Positions 1 to 9,349 are shown, numbered from the stretch's first letter. The stretch is 64,000 nucleotides of DNA from Bacteroidetes bacterium HGW-Bacteroidetes-8 (GCA_002840895.1 PHCZ01000001.1:757473-821472); one strand, 5' to 3'. Notes: a model not told the origin generated them from the sequence alone. Numbers and translations are program-made.

Positions 1-385
1 TAACCTTAGAGTTATAATAACCAATTGATGTTAAATGGTTAACAAGGTTTTCGCTGCTTCTTTTAACAAGTGATGAGTCAAGGATAACAGGAGGCTGACC
101 CACTCTTTTTACAAATCTGTCCCATCCGTCACCTTTTCCGTTACTCCAGTTGTAGATCATAAGAAAAGGGTTCCAGCCATATACCAGAGATCTGTTAGGT
201 TGTTGCCTGATGTACTGATTAAGATCCCCCGGTTCAATTACGTCACTGTTTAGCACCACTATTCTATTCTCTTTGAGAAGGCTCTCTCCCTGAGGTACAA
301 CTCTGACAGTGCTGCAAGAGAACAGAACAGAAGAGAGAATAAGAGTTAGAATACAAGTTAATTTTGTGATTGGGAGTCTATTCAT
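1..385 (-). CDS. tamL: TamL-type outer-membrane assembly lipoprotein, 5' part only
   Basis: The gene runs off the left edge, so only the first 128 codons are visible, starting at the ATG at 385. The N-terminus is a lipoprotein signal: a hydrophobic stretch ends in the lipobox LFSC with Cys24. After it come STVRVVPQGE, a QQPNRSLVYGWNPFLMIYNW-like segment and GWDRFVKRVGQPP. These are the hallmarks I know from the Bacteroidota lipoprotein form of TamA (an Omp85/BamA-family protein). TamL is thought to act with TamB in outer-membrane assembly. The POTRA repeats and beta-barrel would lie outside the window. The gene is divergent from the decarboxylase gene and has its own -7 box at 403-410. Confidence 0.8.
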   Translation of the reverse strand, partial: MNRLPITKLTCILTLILSSVLFSCSTVRVVPQGESLLKENRIVVLNSDVIEPGDLNQYIRQQPNRSLVYGWNPFLMIYNWSNGKGDGWDRFVKRVGQPPVILDSSLVKRSSENLVNHLTSIGYYNSKV

Positions 386-402
386 TAAGCTATTATTTTG
401 CA

Positions 403-410
403 CAAAAATA
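403..410 (-). promoter_or_regulatory. Bacteroidota -7 element for tamL
   Basis: On the minus strand this reads TATTTTTG, matching the Bacteroidota TAnnTTTG -7 consensus. It lies about 17 nt before the tamL ATG, which implies a leader of roughly 10 nt. I see no clear -33 TTG at the usual distance. Confidence 0.5.
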
Positions 411-451
411 GTAATTATAATGATTTGTTTTTTTCGAAAAATAAAAAAAGA

Positions 452-459
452 TATATTTG
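452..459 (+). promoter_or_regulatory. Bacteroidota -7 element for the decarboxylase gene
   Basis: TATATTTG matches TAnnTTTG. A TTTG lies at 424-427, slightly further upstream (24 nt gap) than the usual -33 spacing. The leader to the ATG at 530 would be about 60-65 nt, longer than for most genes in this window. Confidence 0.5.
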
Positions 460-529
460 TACCCTGAAATAAATGTAACACGTTTACTTTACCTTTTTTT
501 TAAAATTCTAACTCACTTACATTCCAAAA

Positions 530-1921
530 ATGAAGAATAAGTACATAGATCTGGTAGAACAGTCATTTGACTTTCCACAGGATGAATTCACAGTAGAAGA
601 CGGAGAGCTCTACTTTCACGAAATCCCGATGATGGATATAATTGAACAGTATGGAACTCCTTTAAAAATAACTTATCTGCCCAAAATATCTTCACAGATT
701 CAGAGAGCTAAGCGAATGTTCAATGTAGCAATGGCTAAAGTTGACTATAAAGGAGATTATCACTACTGCTACTGCACAAAAAGCTCGCACTTTTCATTTG
801 TAATAGAGGAGGCTCTTAAAAACGACATTCACCTAGAGACCTCCAGTGCATTTGATCTCAATCTTATAGAATCTCTTCACGAGCAGGGCACTGTGACCAA
901 AGAGCTCTACATTATTTGCAACGGGTTTAAAAAAGATATCTATATAGAGAATATTGCCAATCTCATCAATAATGGTTGGAAAAACACTATTCCTGTAATG
1001 GATAATATGCAGGAGTTTGATGAACTTGATCTCTGCATTAAGGAACCCTGTACAATAGGGTTGCGAATAGCAGCAGAGGAGGAGCCAAAATTTGAATTCT
1101 ATACATCCAGGCTTGGAATAAGATATAGTGATGTAATTCCTTTTTATGAGAACAAGGTCAAGCACAACAAAAAGTTTTCGTTAAAGATGCTCCATTTTTT
1201 CATCAATACAGGCATTAGAGATAACGCATATTACTGGAATGAATTATCCAAATGTGTATCTGTTTATTGTGATCTAAAAACTATCTGTCCGGAGCTGGAG
1301 AGCCTTAACATAGGCGGAGGTTTCCCGATTAAAAACTCACTGGCATTTGATTATGATTATGAGTATATGGCAGAAGAGGTTATTGCTCAGGTTAAGAGCA
1401 TCTGTTCTCAAAGAGGGATCCCTGAACCTAATATCTTTACAGAATTTGGTAGTTTCACAGTTGGAGAGAGCGGAGCTGTTATATATCAGGTTTTAGACCA
1501 GAAACAGCAGAATGACCGTGAGAGATGGTATATGGTGGATAGCTCGTTTATGACCACACTTCCGGACACTTGGGGGATTAAACAGCGCTTTATTCTGCTC
1601 CCGATTAACAAATGGAACAGCGAATACCAGAGAGTTTTCCTCGGAGGGCTCACTTGTGATAGTCAGGATTACTACAATGCTGAGGCCCACGCAAATGCAA
1701 TATTCCTACCTACAATAAATGGTGAAGAGCCTCTCTATTTAGGGTTTTTCCACACAGGAGCATATCAGGAGTCTATTGCAGGTTTTGGCGGGATACAACA
1801 CTGTCTGCAACCTGCTCCAAAACATATAACAATAGACCTTGATGAGAATGGTGAGTATTTTACCAAACTATTTAGTAAGGAGCAGACATATAAGTCAATG
1901 CTCAAAATTTTGGGATATTGA
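530..1921 (+). CDS. speA: arginine decarboxylase-like PLP enzyme (fold type III)
   Basis: This 463-residue protein belongs to the alanine-racemase-fold Orn/Lys/Arg decarboxylase family. It has the PLP-lysine region YCTKSSH, a glycine-rich phosphate-binding loop NIGGGFPI, and C-terminal motifs GLTCDSQD and HTGAYQE that form the substrate and PLP site across the dimer. The length fits the short, cytosolic enzyme that Bacteroidota annotations usually call arginine decarboxylase; it is shorter than E. coli SpeA (about 650). The usual product would be agmatine for polyamine synthesis. No agmatine deiminase or ureohydrolase gene lies nearby, so the exact substrate (Arg, or another basic or carboxylated amino acid) is inferred. 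The stop codon overlaps the next gene's ATG (TGATG). Confidence 0.78.
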   Translation: MKNKYIDLVEQSFDFPQDEFTVEDGELYFHEIPMMDIIEQYGTPLKITYLPKISSQIQRAKRMFNVAMAKVDYKGDYHYCYCTKSSHFSFVIEEALKNDIHLETSSAFDLNLIESLHEQGTVTKELYIICNGFKKDIYIENIANLINNGWKNTIPVMDNMQEFDELDLCIKEPCTIGLRIAAEEEPKFEFYTSRLGIRYSDVIPFYENKVKHNKKFSLKMLHFFINTGIRDNAYYWNELSKCVSVYCDLKTICPELESLNIGGGFPIKNSLAFDYDYEYMAEEVIAQVKSICSQRGIPEPNIFTEFGSFTVGESGAVIYQVLDQKQQNDRERWYMVDSSFMTTLPDTWGIKQRFILLPINKWNSEYQRVFLGGLTCDSQDYYNAEAHANAIFLPTINGEEPLYLGFFHTGAYQESIAGFGGIQHCLQPAPKHITIDLDENGEYFTKLFSKEQTYKSMLKILGY

Positions 1922-2655
1922 TGACTCCATCTAAGGCAGATATTAAATTAATACGCTCTCTTGATAAAAAGAGAGCAAGGGAGAGTACAGGACTCTTTGT
2001 GGTAGAGGGAGAGAAACTCTATGGAGAGCTATTAAAATCTGATTTAGTAATTTATAAAGTATTTTCAAGAGAGGAGATATCTGAGGAGATGATGTCAAAG
2101 ATAAGCCACCTCTCAACCCCCTCTCCCATTTTAGCAGTAGTAAAAAAACCTTCGGTAAAAAATGATCCCAAACCTCAGAGAGGTAAGCTTTATCTGGCCC
2201 TGGACACAGTAAAGGACCCCGGAAATATGGGAACAATTATCCGTTTAGCTGAGTGGTTTGGAGTTGATACAATTTTTTGCTCACTCGAGTGTGTAGATAT
2301 TTATAACCCGAAAGTTGTTCAAAGTGCAATGGGGTCACTTTTTAGAATGAATATTCAATATAAAGATTTAAAGGAAGTTATCCGACAATGCACCCCAGAC
2401 ATTCCTGTTTATGGCACCTTTCTCACCGGAGAGAATATCTATTATGAGAGTTTGCCGGAAGGTGCAATGGTAGTTTTAGGAAGCGAGTCGTTCGGTATAT
2501 GCAATGAGTTGTCACAGATGGTAGATAAAAGAGTACATATCCCCTCTTTCTCTATTGAGGCAAAAGGTGGAGAGTCTCTCAATGTGGCTATTGCAGCTGC
2601 AGTGATATGCTCTGAATTTAGACGGTCCTCTGTCTTAAAGCCTCAAATAGGATAA
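1921..2655 (+). CDS. SpoU/TrmH-family RNA 2'-O-methyltransferase (TsnR-like)
   Basis: The protein is 244 residues from the ATG at 1921. A TTG start at 1918 is possible, but the ATG overlaps the upstream stop as TGATG and suits translational coupling. The N-terminus is an L30e-like substrate-binding domain (residues 1-90). The C-terminal SPOUT knot domain carries the three family motifs: KDPGNMGTIIRLAEW, VVLGSESFG and IPSFSIEAKGGESLNVAIAAA (Ser-Leu-Asn knot). It would methylate a ribose 2'-OH in rRNA or tRNA using SAM. The target nucleotide cannot be read from sequence. In Bacteroidota a gene of this kind often sits beside tamL, as here. Its last 38 bases overlap the end of a second SpoU gene on the other strand. 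Confidence 0.88.
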   Translation: MTPSKADIKLIRSLDKKRARESTGLFVVEGEKLYGELLKSDLVIYKVFSREEISEEMMSKISHLSTPSPILAVVKKPSVKNDPKPQRGKLYLALDTVKDPGNMGTIIRLAEWFGVDTIFCSLECVDIYNPKVVQSAMGSLFRMNIQYKDLKEVIRQCTPDIPVYGTFLTGENIYYESLPEGAMVVLGSESFGICNELSQMVDKRVHIPSFSIEAKGGESLNVAIAAAVICSEFRRSSVLKPQIG

Positions 2656-3358
2656 CAGAGGCGGCAGCAGAGACATTAAGCGAGCCAATAGAACCGGCCA
2701 TTGGAATCTTTACCTGAATGTCCGATAGTGCAAGTGAAGATCCGGAAACTCCCTTCTCTTCTGAACCTAAAATTATAGCGGTTGCTCCTGTCAAAGAACT
2801 CTGGTAAATTGTTTTTTCTGCTCTCTCTGTAGTGGCAACAATCTGATATCCGCTCTCTTTTAGAAAATATATGGCCTCTCTTATGTTGGTGACCTTAGCA
2901 ACAGGTATTCTAAGAAGTGCTCCTGCAGATGTTTTAACGGAGTCTGCATTTACAGTGGCACTACCTTTAGCAGGGACAATTATACCGTGTGCACCGGCAC
3001 ACTCAGCGGACCTTGCTATTGCCCCAAAATTACGGACATCACTAATACCATCAAGAATAAGAAGCAGAGGTTTTAATCCACTCTTATCTGCCACAGAGGT
3101 CATCTCTTCCAGAGTAACATAATCTACATTTGCAAGAAATGCTATAACGCCCTGGTGGTTACTGCGGGTAAGGTAGTTGAGTTTTTCGACAGGTGCAAAT
3201 TGAACCTGGATACCCCTATCTCTCAATTTATCCAGTAGAATCCGAAACTGAGGCCCTTCAAGACCTTGTCTGAAAAGCACTTTTTCAATCTTTTTCTTAC
3301 TGTCCAGTGCCTCAAGAACAGGGTGTATTCCAAAAATAAAATTATCTGTTTGCTCCAT
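2618..3358 (-). CDS. rlmB: 23S rRNA 2'-O-methyltransferase, RlmB-like
   Basis: This second SpoU-family enzyme is 246 residues from the ATG at 3358; an upstream in-frame start at 3397 would overlap the ABC-F gene and extends into non-conserved residues. FGIHPVLEAL at the N-terminus is typical of RlmB/TrmH. The knot domain shows DGISDVRNFGAIARSAE, ILGSEEKGVS and IPMAGSIGSLNVSAAASVILFEALRQR, the usual three motifs. RlmB methylates G2251 in the 23S P-loop, and this is the closest match by motif, but the target is inferred. It lies 14 nt after the ABC-F gene and probably ends the valS-tat operon. Its 3' end overlaps the convergent SpoU gene by 38 bases. Confidence 0.88.
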   Translation of the reverse strand: MEQTDNFIFGIHPVLEALDSKKKIEKVLFRQGLEGPQFRILLDKLRDRGIQVQFAPVEKLNYLTRSNHQGVIAFLANVDYVTLEEMTSVADKSGLKPLLLILDGISDVRNFGAIARSAECAGAHGIIVPAKGSATVNADSVKTSAGALLRIPVAKVTNIREAIYFLKESGYQIVATTERAEKTIYQSSLTGATAIILGSEEKGVSGSSLALSDIQVKIPMAGSIGSLNVSAAASVILFEALRQRTV

Positions 3359-3372
3359 TTTCTTTTGTTTAG

Positions 3373-5292
3373 TTAATCTGTATGAAGGCTCTCCCACTCC
3401 TTAAATTTTAAATCCAGAGAAGATTTAACCAGTTCATACTCATTTATCATCTCCGGCAAAGATACACTATTATGGCTCTCAGACAATATAAGCTCCAATT
3501 CGGATATCCGTTTTTCCAGTTGAGCGATGCTCTCTTCGCACCTCTCAATCTGGGTTCTCTTTCTTTTTACCTCTCTGTCAATCTCTTTCTGTTGCAGATA
3601 GGTTAATACGGGAGTGGTTACTCTGTTATTACTTTTTACAATTTGAGAATCCTGCTTTAGAGTCTGAAGCTCATCCAGACTCTCTATCTGTTTTCTCTGC
3701 AAAAACTCCTCTAATCCACCCAGATGCTCCCTTACATATCCATCTTTGAATTCATATATCTTATCTACAAGACCATCCAGAAAATCTCTGTCGTGGGAGA
3801 CCAGTACCATTGTGCCGTCATATCTTAGCAGTGCCTGTTTAAGAATATCTTTTGACTTGATGTCCATATGGTTTGTAGGTTCATCCAGAATAAGAAGGTT
3901 GTGTGGTTTAAGTATTAGTTTTGCCATTGCAAGCCTGGACCTCTCACCTCCGCTAAGGACAGCAACTTTTTTATCAATATCCTCACCTCTGAAAAGAAAT
4001 GCACCAAGAATATCTCTTAATTTGCTCCTGATATCCCCGGTTGCAGCTTTATCAAGTGTGTCAAATACAGTGTCATCCTTCGAAAGAAGCTCATCCTGAT
4101 TCTGAGCATAATAACCGGCTGCAACGTTGTATCCGGTCTCGACCTCCCCTTCGGTTGGTTTTAAGTCACCCGTTATTAGCCTCATAAATGTGGTCTTTCC
4201 CTCTCCGTTTTTTCCCAACAGAGCGACCTTCTCTCCTCTCTCAATTGTAATATCAACATTTGAGAAAATTATCTTTGGGCCGAATGCCATTTTTAGGTTG
4301 CGTGCCTTTATAACAACCTGTCCCGATCTCGGAGATGGTGGGAATTTGACGAAAAGCCTGGATTTATCCTCTTCATCCACCTCAATTCTCTCTATCTTCT
4401 CCAGTTGCTTTATTCTTGACTGTACCTGATTGGATTTGGTTGCCTTGTAGCGGAATCTCTCAATAAACTCCTCTGTCTTATCTATAACTCTCTGTTGATT
4501 ATCATAGGCAGCTCTCTGCTGCTCCATCCGCTCCTTTCTAAGTATTATATATTTAGAATATGGCACCTTATAATCGTTTATCTTGCCAAGCATAATCTCA
4601 ACTGTTCTTTTGGTGATACTGTCCAAAAAACGCCTGTCGTGAGAGATAAGTACTATTGCGCCCCTGAAGCTTTGCAAATACTGCTCAAGCCATCTTATTG
4701 ACTCTATATCCAGATGATTGGTAGGCTCATCCAATAGTAGTACATCCGGTTTGCGCAACAGCACTTTTGCTAGTTCGATGCGCATATTCCACCCTTGACT
4801 AAGCTCAGATCTCTTTCTGCCAAACTCTTTTCTGTTAAAACCAAGTCCTGTCAAAATTCTCTCAGCTTCAGATAGAGGATTCCCATTTTCAAGAATGTGA
4901 AACTTATCTGTAAGGTCATTGAGTTTAATCAGTAATTTATGGTATTCATCACTCTCGTAATCACTCCTGTTTGCAATAGAGTTGTTTACAATCTCTATCT
5001 CTTTCTCAATATCTGTCAGATACGAAAATGCCAGCATTGCCTCTTCAATTACTGAGGTAGTTTTAGAAAACTCCATCTCCTGAGGAAGGTAGCCAATTGT
5101 AAGTTCACCGGGCAATTGAACCTGGCCCGATGAAGGTTGTGTAACACCTGAAATAATTTTTAATATTGTTGTTTTTCCGGCACCATTTCTCCCGACGAGA
5201 CCAATACGGTCATCGTCATTGATATGAAAATTGACCTGGTCGAAAAGCAAAAAACCTCCGAAAGAGACAGTTAGGTTATTTATCGATATCAC
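3373..5292 (-). CDS. ABC-F family ATPase (ribosome-associated type)
   Basis: This 639-residue soluble tandem-ABC protein has no membrane domain. Walker A sites are GRNGAGKTT (about 34-42) and GKNGEGKTT. Signature motifs are LSQGW and LSGGERSRL, and Walker B sites are LLLDEPTNHLD and LILDEPTNHMD. An inter-domain linker and a charged C-terminal coiled coil follow the Uup/YdiF pattern. ABC-F proteins bind the ribosomal E site and act in translation or ribosome maintenance; a resistance role cannot be claimed from sequence. The start is GTG at 5292, with no better codon downstream because the first ABC strand begins at residue 2. It overlaps tatC by 17 nt, so the two are probably translationally coupled. 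Confidence 0.9.
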   Translation of the reverse strand: MISINNLTVSFGGFLLFDQVNFHINDDDRIGLVGRNGAGKTTILKIISGVTQPSSGQVQLPGELTIGYLPQEMEFSKTTSVIEEAMLAFSYLTDIEKEIEIVNNSIANRSDYESDEYHKLLIKLNDLTDKFHILENGNPLSEAERILTGLGFNRKEFGRKRSELSQGWNMRIELAKVLLRKPDVLLLDEPTNHLDIESIRWLEQYLQSFRGAIVLISHDRRFLDSITKRTVEIMLGKINDYKVPYSKYIILRKERMEQQRAAYDNQQRVIDKTEEFIERFRYKATKSNQVQSRIKQLEKIERIEVDEEDKSRLFVKFPPSPRSGQVVIKARNLKMAFGPKIIFSNVDITIERGEKVALLGKNGEGKTTFMRLITGDLKPTEGEVETGYNVAAGYYAQNQDELLSKDDTVFDTLDKAATGDIRSKLRDILGAFLFRGEDIDKKVAVLSGGERSRLAMAKLILKPHNLLILDEPTNHMDIKSKDILKQALLRYDGTMVLVSHDRDFLDGLVDKIYEFKDGYVREHLGGLEEFLQRKQIESLDELQTLKQDSQIVKSNNRVTTPVLTYLQQKEIDREVKRKRTQIERCEESIAQLEKRISELELILSESHNSVSLPEMINEYELVKSSLDLKFKEWESLHTD

Positions 5293-6058
5293 GGCAGATT
5301 AGTATGCTAAATTCATACAGCAGGTAAAGGGGCGCTCCCACAATAAAGAGGGTAAATGCGTCTGCACTGGGAGTAATTACAGCTGCAACAATTATAAGTA
5401 TTGTAAATGCGTGTTTTCTGTACTTTTTGAGCATACTTTTAGTGATAATTCCCATTCTGGATAGGATGGCAGCAAGTGCCGGCATCTCAAACACTACGCC
5501 CATTATAAGTATAAGCCAGGTGAACATAGATATATAAGATTTTAGGGAGATCTGGTTTACGACCCAATCACTAACCTGATAGGTTCCTAAAAATCTTACT
5601 GTTAAAGGAAATACAAAAAAGTATCCTACTAAAACACCTATAAAAAAAAGAAGTGAGGCAAAGGCAAAGGCCCGCTTAACTGCTGCCTTCTCTTTTTCAT
5701 AAAGGCCGGGACTAACAAATGACCAGAGCTGATACAATATATACGGAACAGCAAGTATAAAAGCAAGTGTCATAGAGACGCTCATATGTGTAAAAAACTG
5801 GGCAGAGAGCTCTATATTTATGAGGGTTACCGCGAAAGGAGCGGGTGAGGAGATCCCAAGAAGAGAGGACAATGATTCAAACCATTTGTAAAGTATAAAA
5901 TTTGAATCTACCGGAGCAAATATAATCTCGTCAAAAACTAGTCGCTTGTTAAGGAAAACCACCCCCATAAGCACAAATACAACAATAGCCGAGCGAAAAA
6001 GTACTCCCCTCAGTTCATCCAGATGGTCCCAGAATGTCATCTCTTTACTCACAGACAC
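5276..6058 (-). CDS. tatC: Sec-independent translocase subunit TatC
   Basis: TatC is the core membrane receptor of the twin-arginine pathway, which exports folded proteins. The protein has the signature N-terminal motif FWDHLDELR, six hydrophobic segments, and the SFVSPGLYEKEK and FVFPLTVRFL stretches typical of TatC. The start is uncertain. GTG at 6058 gives 260 residues and an 8-nt gap after tatA; ATG at 6040 gives 254 residues and begins right at MTFWDHLDELR. The gene lies between tatA and the ABC-F gene in one minus-strand unit. No tatB is seen, consistent with a minimal TatAC system. Confidence 0.93.
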   Translation of the reverse strand: MSVSKEMTFWDHLDELRGVLFRSAIVVFVLMGVVFLNKRLVFDEIIFAPVDSNFILYKWFESLSSLLGISSPAPFAVTLINIELSAQFFTHMSVSMTLAFILAVPYILYQLWSFVSPGLYEKEKAAVKRAFAFASLLFFIGVLVGYFFVFPLTVRFLGTYQVSDWVVNQISLKSYISMFTWLILIMGVVFEMPALAAILSRMGIITKSMLKKYRKHAFTILIIVAAVITPSADAFTLFIVGAPLYLLYEFSILICRDIDK

Positions 6059-6066
6059 GTCTCTCT

Positions 6067-6270
6067 CTATTTTAAGGATGAGCCGTTGTCGCTATCCTGT
6101 TTAATATCCTCTTCAACACCTTTCATTCCGTCCTTGAAGCTTTTTACACCCTTTCCTATACCTTTCATAAGTTCCGGAATCTTCTTTCCACCAAAGAGCA
6201 GCAACACAATTAACGCTATAATTATAATCTCCGGAGCTCCTATTGTTCCAAATAGTAAAAAATGGTTCAT
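6067..6270 (-). CDS. tatA: Twin-arginine translocase subunit TatA/E
   Basis: This 67-residue protein from the ATG at 6270 starts with one membrane helix (PEIIIIALIVLLLFG), followed by the GGKKIPELMKGIGKGVKSFKDG amphipathic helix and a charged tail. It is the classic TatA plan, the pore-forming partner of TatC. An in-frame start at 6324 would overlap the thioesterase gene and adds unrelated residues, so it is rejected. The gene ends 8 nt before tatC and is clearly co-transcribed with it. Confidence 0.92.
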   Translation of the reverse strand: MNHFLLFGTIGAPEIIIIALIVLLLFGGKKIPELMKGIGKGVKSFKDGMKGVEEDIKQDSDNGSSLK

Positions 6271-6289
6271 CTTATTATTTTTTAAATTG

Positions 6290-6700
6290 TTAATTATTAA
6301 AATATGGCTCAAATAACTCTGCAATATAATTCGGAACCCTTGTAGGTTTTCTTGTTATTGAATTTATGAACCCAAGGGTTACTGTCCCTGTACATACTAT
6401 CTCGCCGAGTTCGTTATAGATCTCTGTCTCAATAAAAAATCTTGCCTTTGGCATCTCTCTTACCGATGTAACTATTTTTAGTTTATCTCCCTGTTTTGCA
6501 GGTGTTTTATAATTACAGGTGACATTAACGACCGGCATCATTATACCCCTCTTCTCAATCTCCTGAGTGGGCAAACCTAACTCTACTAGTGCTATATGCC
6601 TCCCCCACTCAAAGTAACGAATATAATTTGAGTGGTGTACTATCCCCATAAGATCTGTCTCGTAGTACCTGACCTCCAGTATTGTTTCGGACTTATACAT
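6290..6700 (-). CDS. acyl-CoA thioesterase, hot-dog fold (YbgC/FadM type)
   Basis: The protein is 136 residues with a single hot-dog domain. The N-terminal motif VRYYETDLMGIVHHSNYIRY matches the 4-hydroxybenzoyl-CoA thioesterase group, and its Asp (in YETD) is the usual catalytic acid. It would hydrolyse acyl-CoA thioesters in the cytosol. In proteobacteria ybgC lies next to the tol-pal genes; here the gene sits between valS and tatA. Its ATG (6700) directly abuts the valS stop with no gap, so it is probably translated by coupling. Substrate chain length cannot be told from sequence. Confidence 0.88.
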   Translation of the reverse strand: MYKSETILEVRYYETDLMGIVHHSNYIRYFEWGRHIALVELGLPTQEIEKRGIMMPVVNVTCNYKTPAKQGDKLKIVTSVREMPKARFFIETEIYNELGEIVCTGTVTLGFINSITRKPTRVPNYIAELFEPYFNN

Positions 6701-9349
6701 CTATCTGCTCAGCTCCTCTTTCAATTTTTTAAGTTTCTCAATTTTTATACCCGCATCGGATCTCTTTTTCAACTCAATCTCAACTACCTGCTCGGGTGCA
6801 CTAGCCATAAATTTTTCATTTGAGAGCTTGGCATTGACAGATTTAAGAAATCCATCAAGATGTTTAAGCTCTGCCTCTATCTTGTTTATCTCCTCCTGAA
6901 CATTTACCATTCCCTCCAAAGGAACGAAAAATTCTGTTGTTTCAACCATAAAAGATGATCCTGTAACAGCCTCTCCCTTTTTTGACATATCCATAACAGA
7001 GGTAATATTTGCCATTTTACATACTATTGAGTGCATATCTTCGTGAAGACTTCCCTTCATATAGAGTGTAAGAGGCTCCTTGGGTGAGATTCCTTTAGCC
7101 TGACGGATACTTCTTATGTTAACAATAGCAGATTTTGCCATATTGAAATGTGAGATAAAATCACTGCTGTATAGCTGAGCTATTGGCATTTGGGCTATCA
7201 TTATACTCTCGTTTTCCTCCCTTATACTAAGCCCTTGCCATAACTCCTCAGTAATAAATGGGATAAAAGGGTGTAACAATCTTGTAAGTTGATCAAAGAA
7301 GTTAATAGTCTGGTTGTGGGTGGTACTATCAACTCCTTTTCCGAATGCCGGTTTTATTATCTCCAGATACCAGGCGCAAAAATCGTCCCAAAAGAGTTTA
7401 TAGAGTAGCATCAGTGCATCTGATAGACGGAATTTATCAAAATGGTCGTTGATAAGCTCAATAGATTGAGAGAGATGATTTTCAAACCATTTAACGGCAA
7501 TAGCCGACTGTTTGGGTTGGGTAGCTTCAGGGTCAATATTCCATCCCTTAACCAACCTGTATGCATTCCACACTTTATTTGAGAAGTTTCTACCCTGCTC
7601 TACCTGACTCTCATCGAATAGTATATCATTACCGGCACTACTGCACAGAAGCATCCCTAGCCGAACACCGTCGGCGCCATACTCCTCCATCAGCCTTATT
7701 GGGTCAGGAGAGTTACCCAGAGATTTGGACATCTTTCTTCCCTGCTTATCTCTTACTGTACCTGTTAAGTAGACATTTCTAAACGGAATATCACCGCAAA
7801 ATTCGTGGCCAGCCATTACCATTCTTGCAACCCAAAAGAATAGTATTTCTGGTGCAGTAACGAGATCGTTGGTTGGATAGTAGTAAGAGAGCTCTCTGTT
7901 AGGCTCTCTGTCGGGAAACCCCGGTTTCTCAGGATCAAACACAGAGATTGGCCAGAGCCAGGACGAGAACCAAGTATCAAGCACATCATTATCCTGAATG
8001 AGTTGATCTTTTGTGATTGATGGATCAATTTTAACAGCCTCTATAAGAGCATCATCCGAATTTGGGGCAACTACATACTTCCCGTCGGGCAGATACCAGG
8101 CAGGAATCTGCTGACCCCACCATAGCTGTCTGGAGATACACCAATCTTTTACGTTCTCCATCCAGTGCCTGTAAGTGTTTCTGTATTTATCCGGGATGAG
8201 CTTTATCTTATCCTCCATTACATATGCAAGAGCAGGTTTAGCAGCTTGGTCCATCTTTAAAAACCACTGCATAGAGAGTCTGGGCTCAATTACGGCATTT
8301 GTCCTCTCTGAGTATCCTATCTGAGAGTTATACGGCTCCTCTTTAACCAGGTTGCCCGACTCTGAAAGCATTTTAACTATCTTTTTTCTTGCAACAAACC
8401 TATCTTCACCCACAAGTATGGTTGCCTTTTCGTTAAGACGGGCAAAATTATCCAGGATGTCTACAACAGGGAGGTTATGTCTGATTCCAATCTCATAGTC
8501 ATTTATATCGTGAGCAGGTGTTATTTTCAAACATCCTGTACCAAAATCCATCGAAACATAGTCATCTTCAATAACCGGAATCTCCTTATTTATTAAAGGA
8601 ATTAATACGCTTTTACCCTTTAGCCAGTGGAATCGCTCATCCAACGGATGGACACAAACTGCTGTATCTGCCATAATAGTCTCAGGGCGGGTTGTAGCAA
8701 TCTCTACATATTTATCTGAAGCGACACCATTCACAGAGATATGGTATCTCAAATAGTATAGCTTTGATGGGGTATCCCTATGTATAACCTCCTCATCACT
8801 GACTGCTGTCTCTCCTGCCGGATCCCAGTTTACCATCCTTACTCCCCTGTATATCAATCCTTTTCTATAATAGTGTACAAAAGTATTAACAACAGCTCTG
8901 CTCAAATCAGGATCCATTGTGAATCTGGTTCTCTCCCAGTCACATGATGCTCCAAGTTTTTTAAGCTGCTCCAGAATTATCCCTCCGTGCCTCTCTTTCC
9001 ACTCCCACGCGTGAGAGAGAAACTCCTCCCTTGAAATATCGCTTTTCTCGATACCATCTGCTTTAAGTTTTGAAACGACCTTTGCTTCGGTTGCAATTGA
9101 AGCGTGGTCAGTGCCGGGAACCCAGCATGCATTTTTCCCCGACATTCTGGCCCTTCTCACTAACACATCCTGAATGGTATTATTGAGCATATGCCCCATA
9201 TGGAGCACTCCTGTTACGTTAGGAGGTGGTATAACGATTGTGTATGGCTCTTTATCATTCGGTTCTGAGTGAAACAAGCCTCTATCCAGCCAGTATTGAT
9301 ACCATTTACTCTCGGTTTGAGAGGGGTCATATTTTGCGGAAATTTCCAT
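6701..9349 (-). CDS. valS: valine--tRNA ligase
   Basis: This 882-residue class Ia aminoacyl-tRNA synthetase is full length. The HIGH-type motif is PPNVTGVLHMGH (HMGH at residues 50-53) and the KMSKS motif is GRKMSKSLGNSPDP. The editing (CP1) domain includes ATTRPETIMADTAVCV and TPAHDINDYEIG. The tRNA-binding domain has WCISRQLWWGQQIPAWY, and a C-terminal coiled-coil arm ends the protein. It charges tRNA-Val with valine and hydrolyses Thr-tRNA-Val. It is the first gene of a minus-strand unit that continues with the thioesterase, tatA, tatC, ABC-F and rlmB genes. Confidence 0.97.
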   Translation of the reverse strand: MEISAKYDPSQTESKWYQYWLDRGLFHSEPNDKEPYTIVIPPPNVTGVLHMGHMLNNTIQDVLVRRARMSGKNACWVPGTDHASIATEAKVVSKLKADGIEKSDISREEFLSHAWEWKERHGGIILEQLKKLGASCDWERTRFTMDPDLSRAVVNTFVHYYRKGLIYRGVRMVNWDPAGETAVSDEEVIHRDTPSKLYYLRYHISVNGVASDKYVEIATTRPETIMADTAVCVHPLDERFHWLKGKSVLIPLINKEIPVIEDDYVSMDFGTGCLKITPAHDINDYEIGIRHNLPVVDILDNFARLNEKATILVGEDRFVARKKIVKMLSESGNLVKEEPYNSQIGYSERTNAVIEPRLSMQWFLKMDQAAKPALAYVMEDKIKLIPDKYRNTYRHWMENVKDWCISRQLWWGQQIPAWYLPDGKYVVAPNSDDALIEAVKIDPSITKDQLIQDNDVLDTWFSSWLWPISVFDPEKPGFPDREPNRELSYYYPTNDLVTAPEILFFWVARMVMAGHEFCGDIPFRNVYLTGTVRDKQGRKMSKSLGNSPDPIRLMEEYGADGVRLGMLLCSSAGNDILFDESQVEQGRNFSNKVWNAYRLVKGWNIDPEATQPKQSAIAVKWFENHLSQSIELINDHFDKFRLSDALMLLYKLFWDDFCAWYLEIIKPAFGKGVDSTTHNQTINFFDQLTRLLHPFIPFITEELWQGLSIREENESIMIAQMPIAQLYSSDFISHFNMAKSAIVNIRSIRQAKGISPKEPLTLYMKGSLHEDMHSIVCKMANITSVMDMSKKGEAVTGSSFMVETTEFFVPLEGMVNVQEEINKIEAELKHLDGFLKSVNAKLSNEKFMASAPEQVVEIELKKRSDAGIKIEKLKKLKEELSR

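Noticed and set aside
1918..1920. TTG start for the first SpoU methyltransferase
   Set aside because: The ATG one codon later overlaps the upstream stop as TGATG, the usual coupled arrangement.
4495..4701. Short frames antisense to the ABC-F gene and many similar ones elsewhere
   Set aside because: They lie fully inside well-conserved genes, lack start signals and resemble no protein family.
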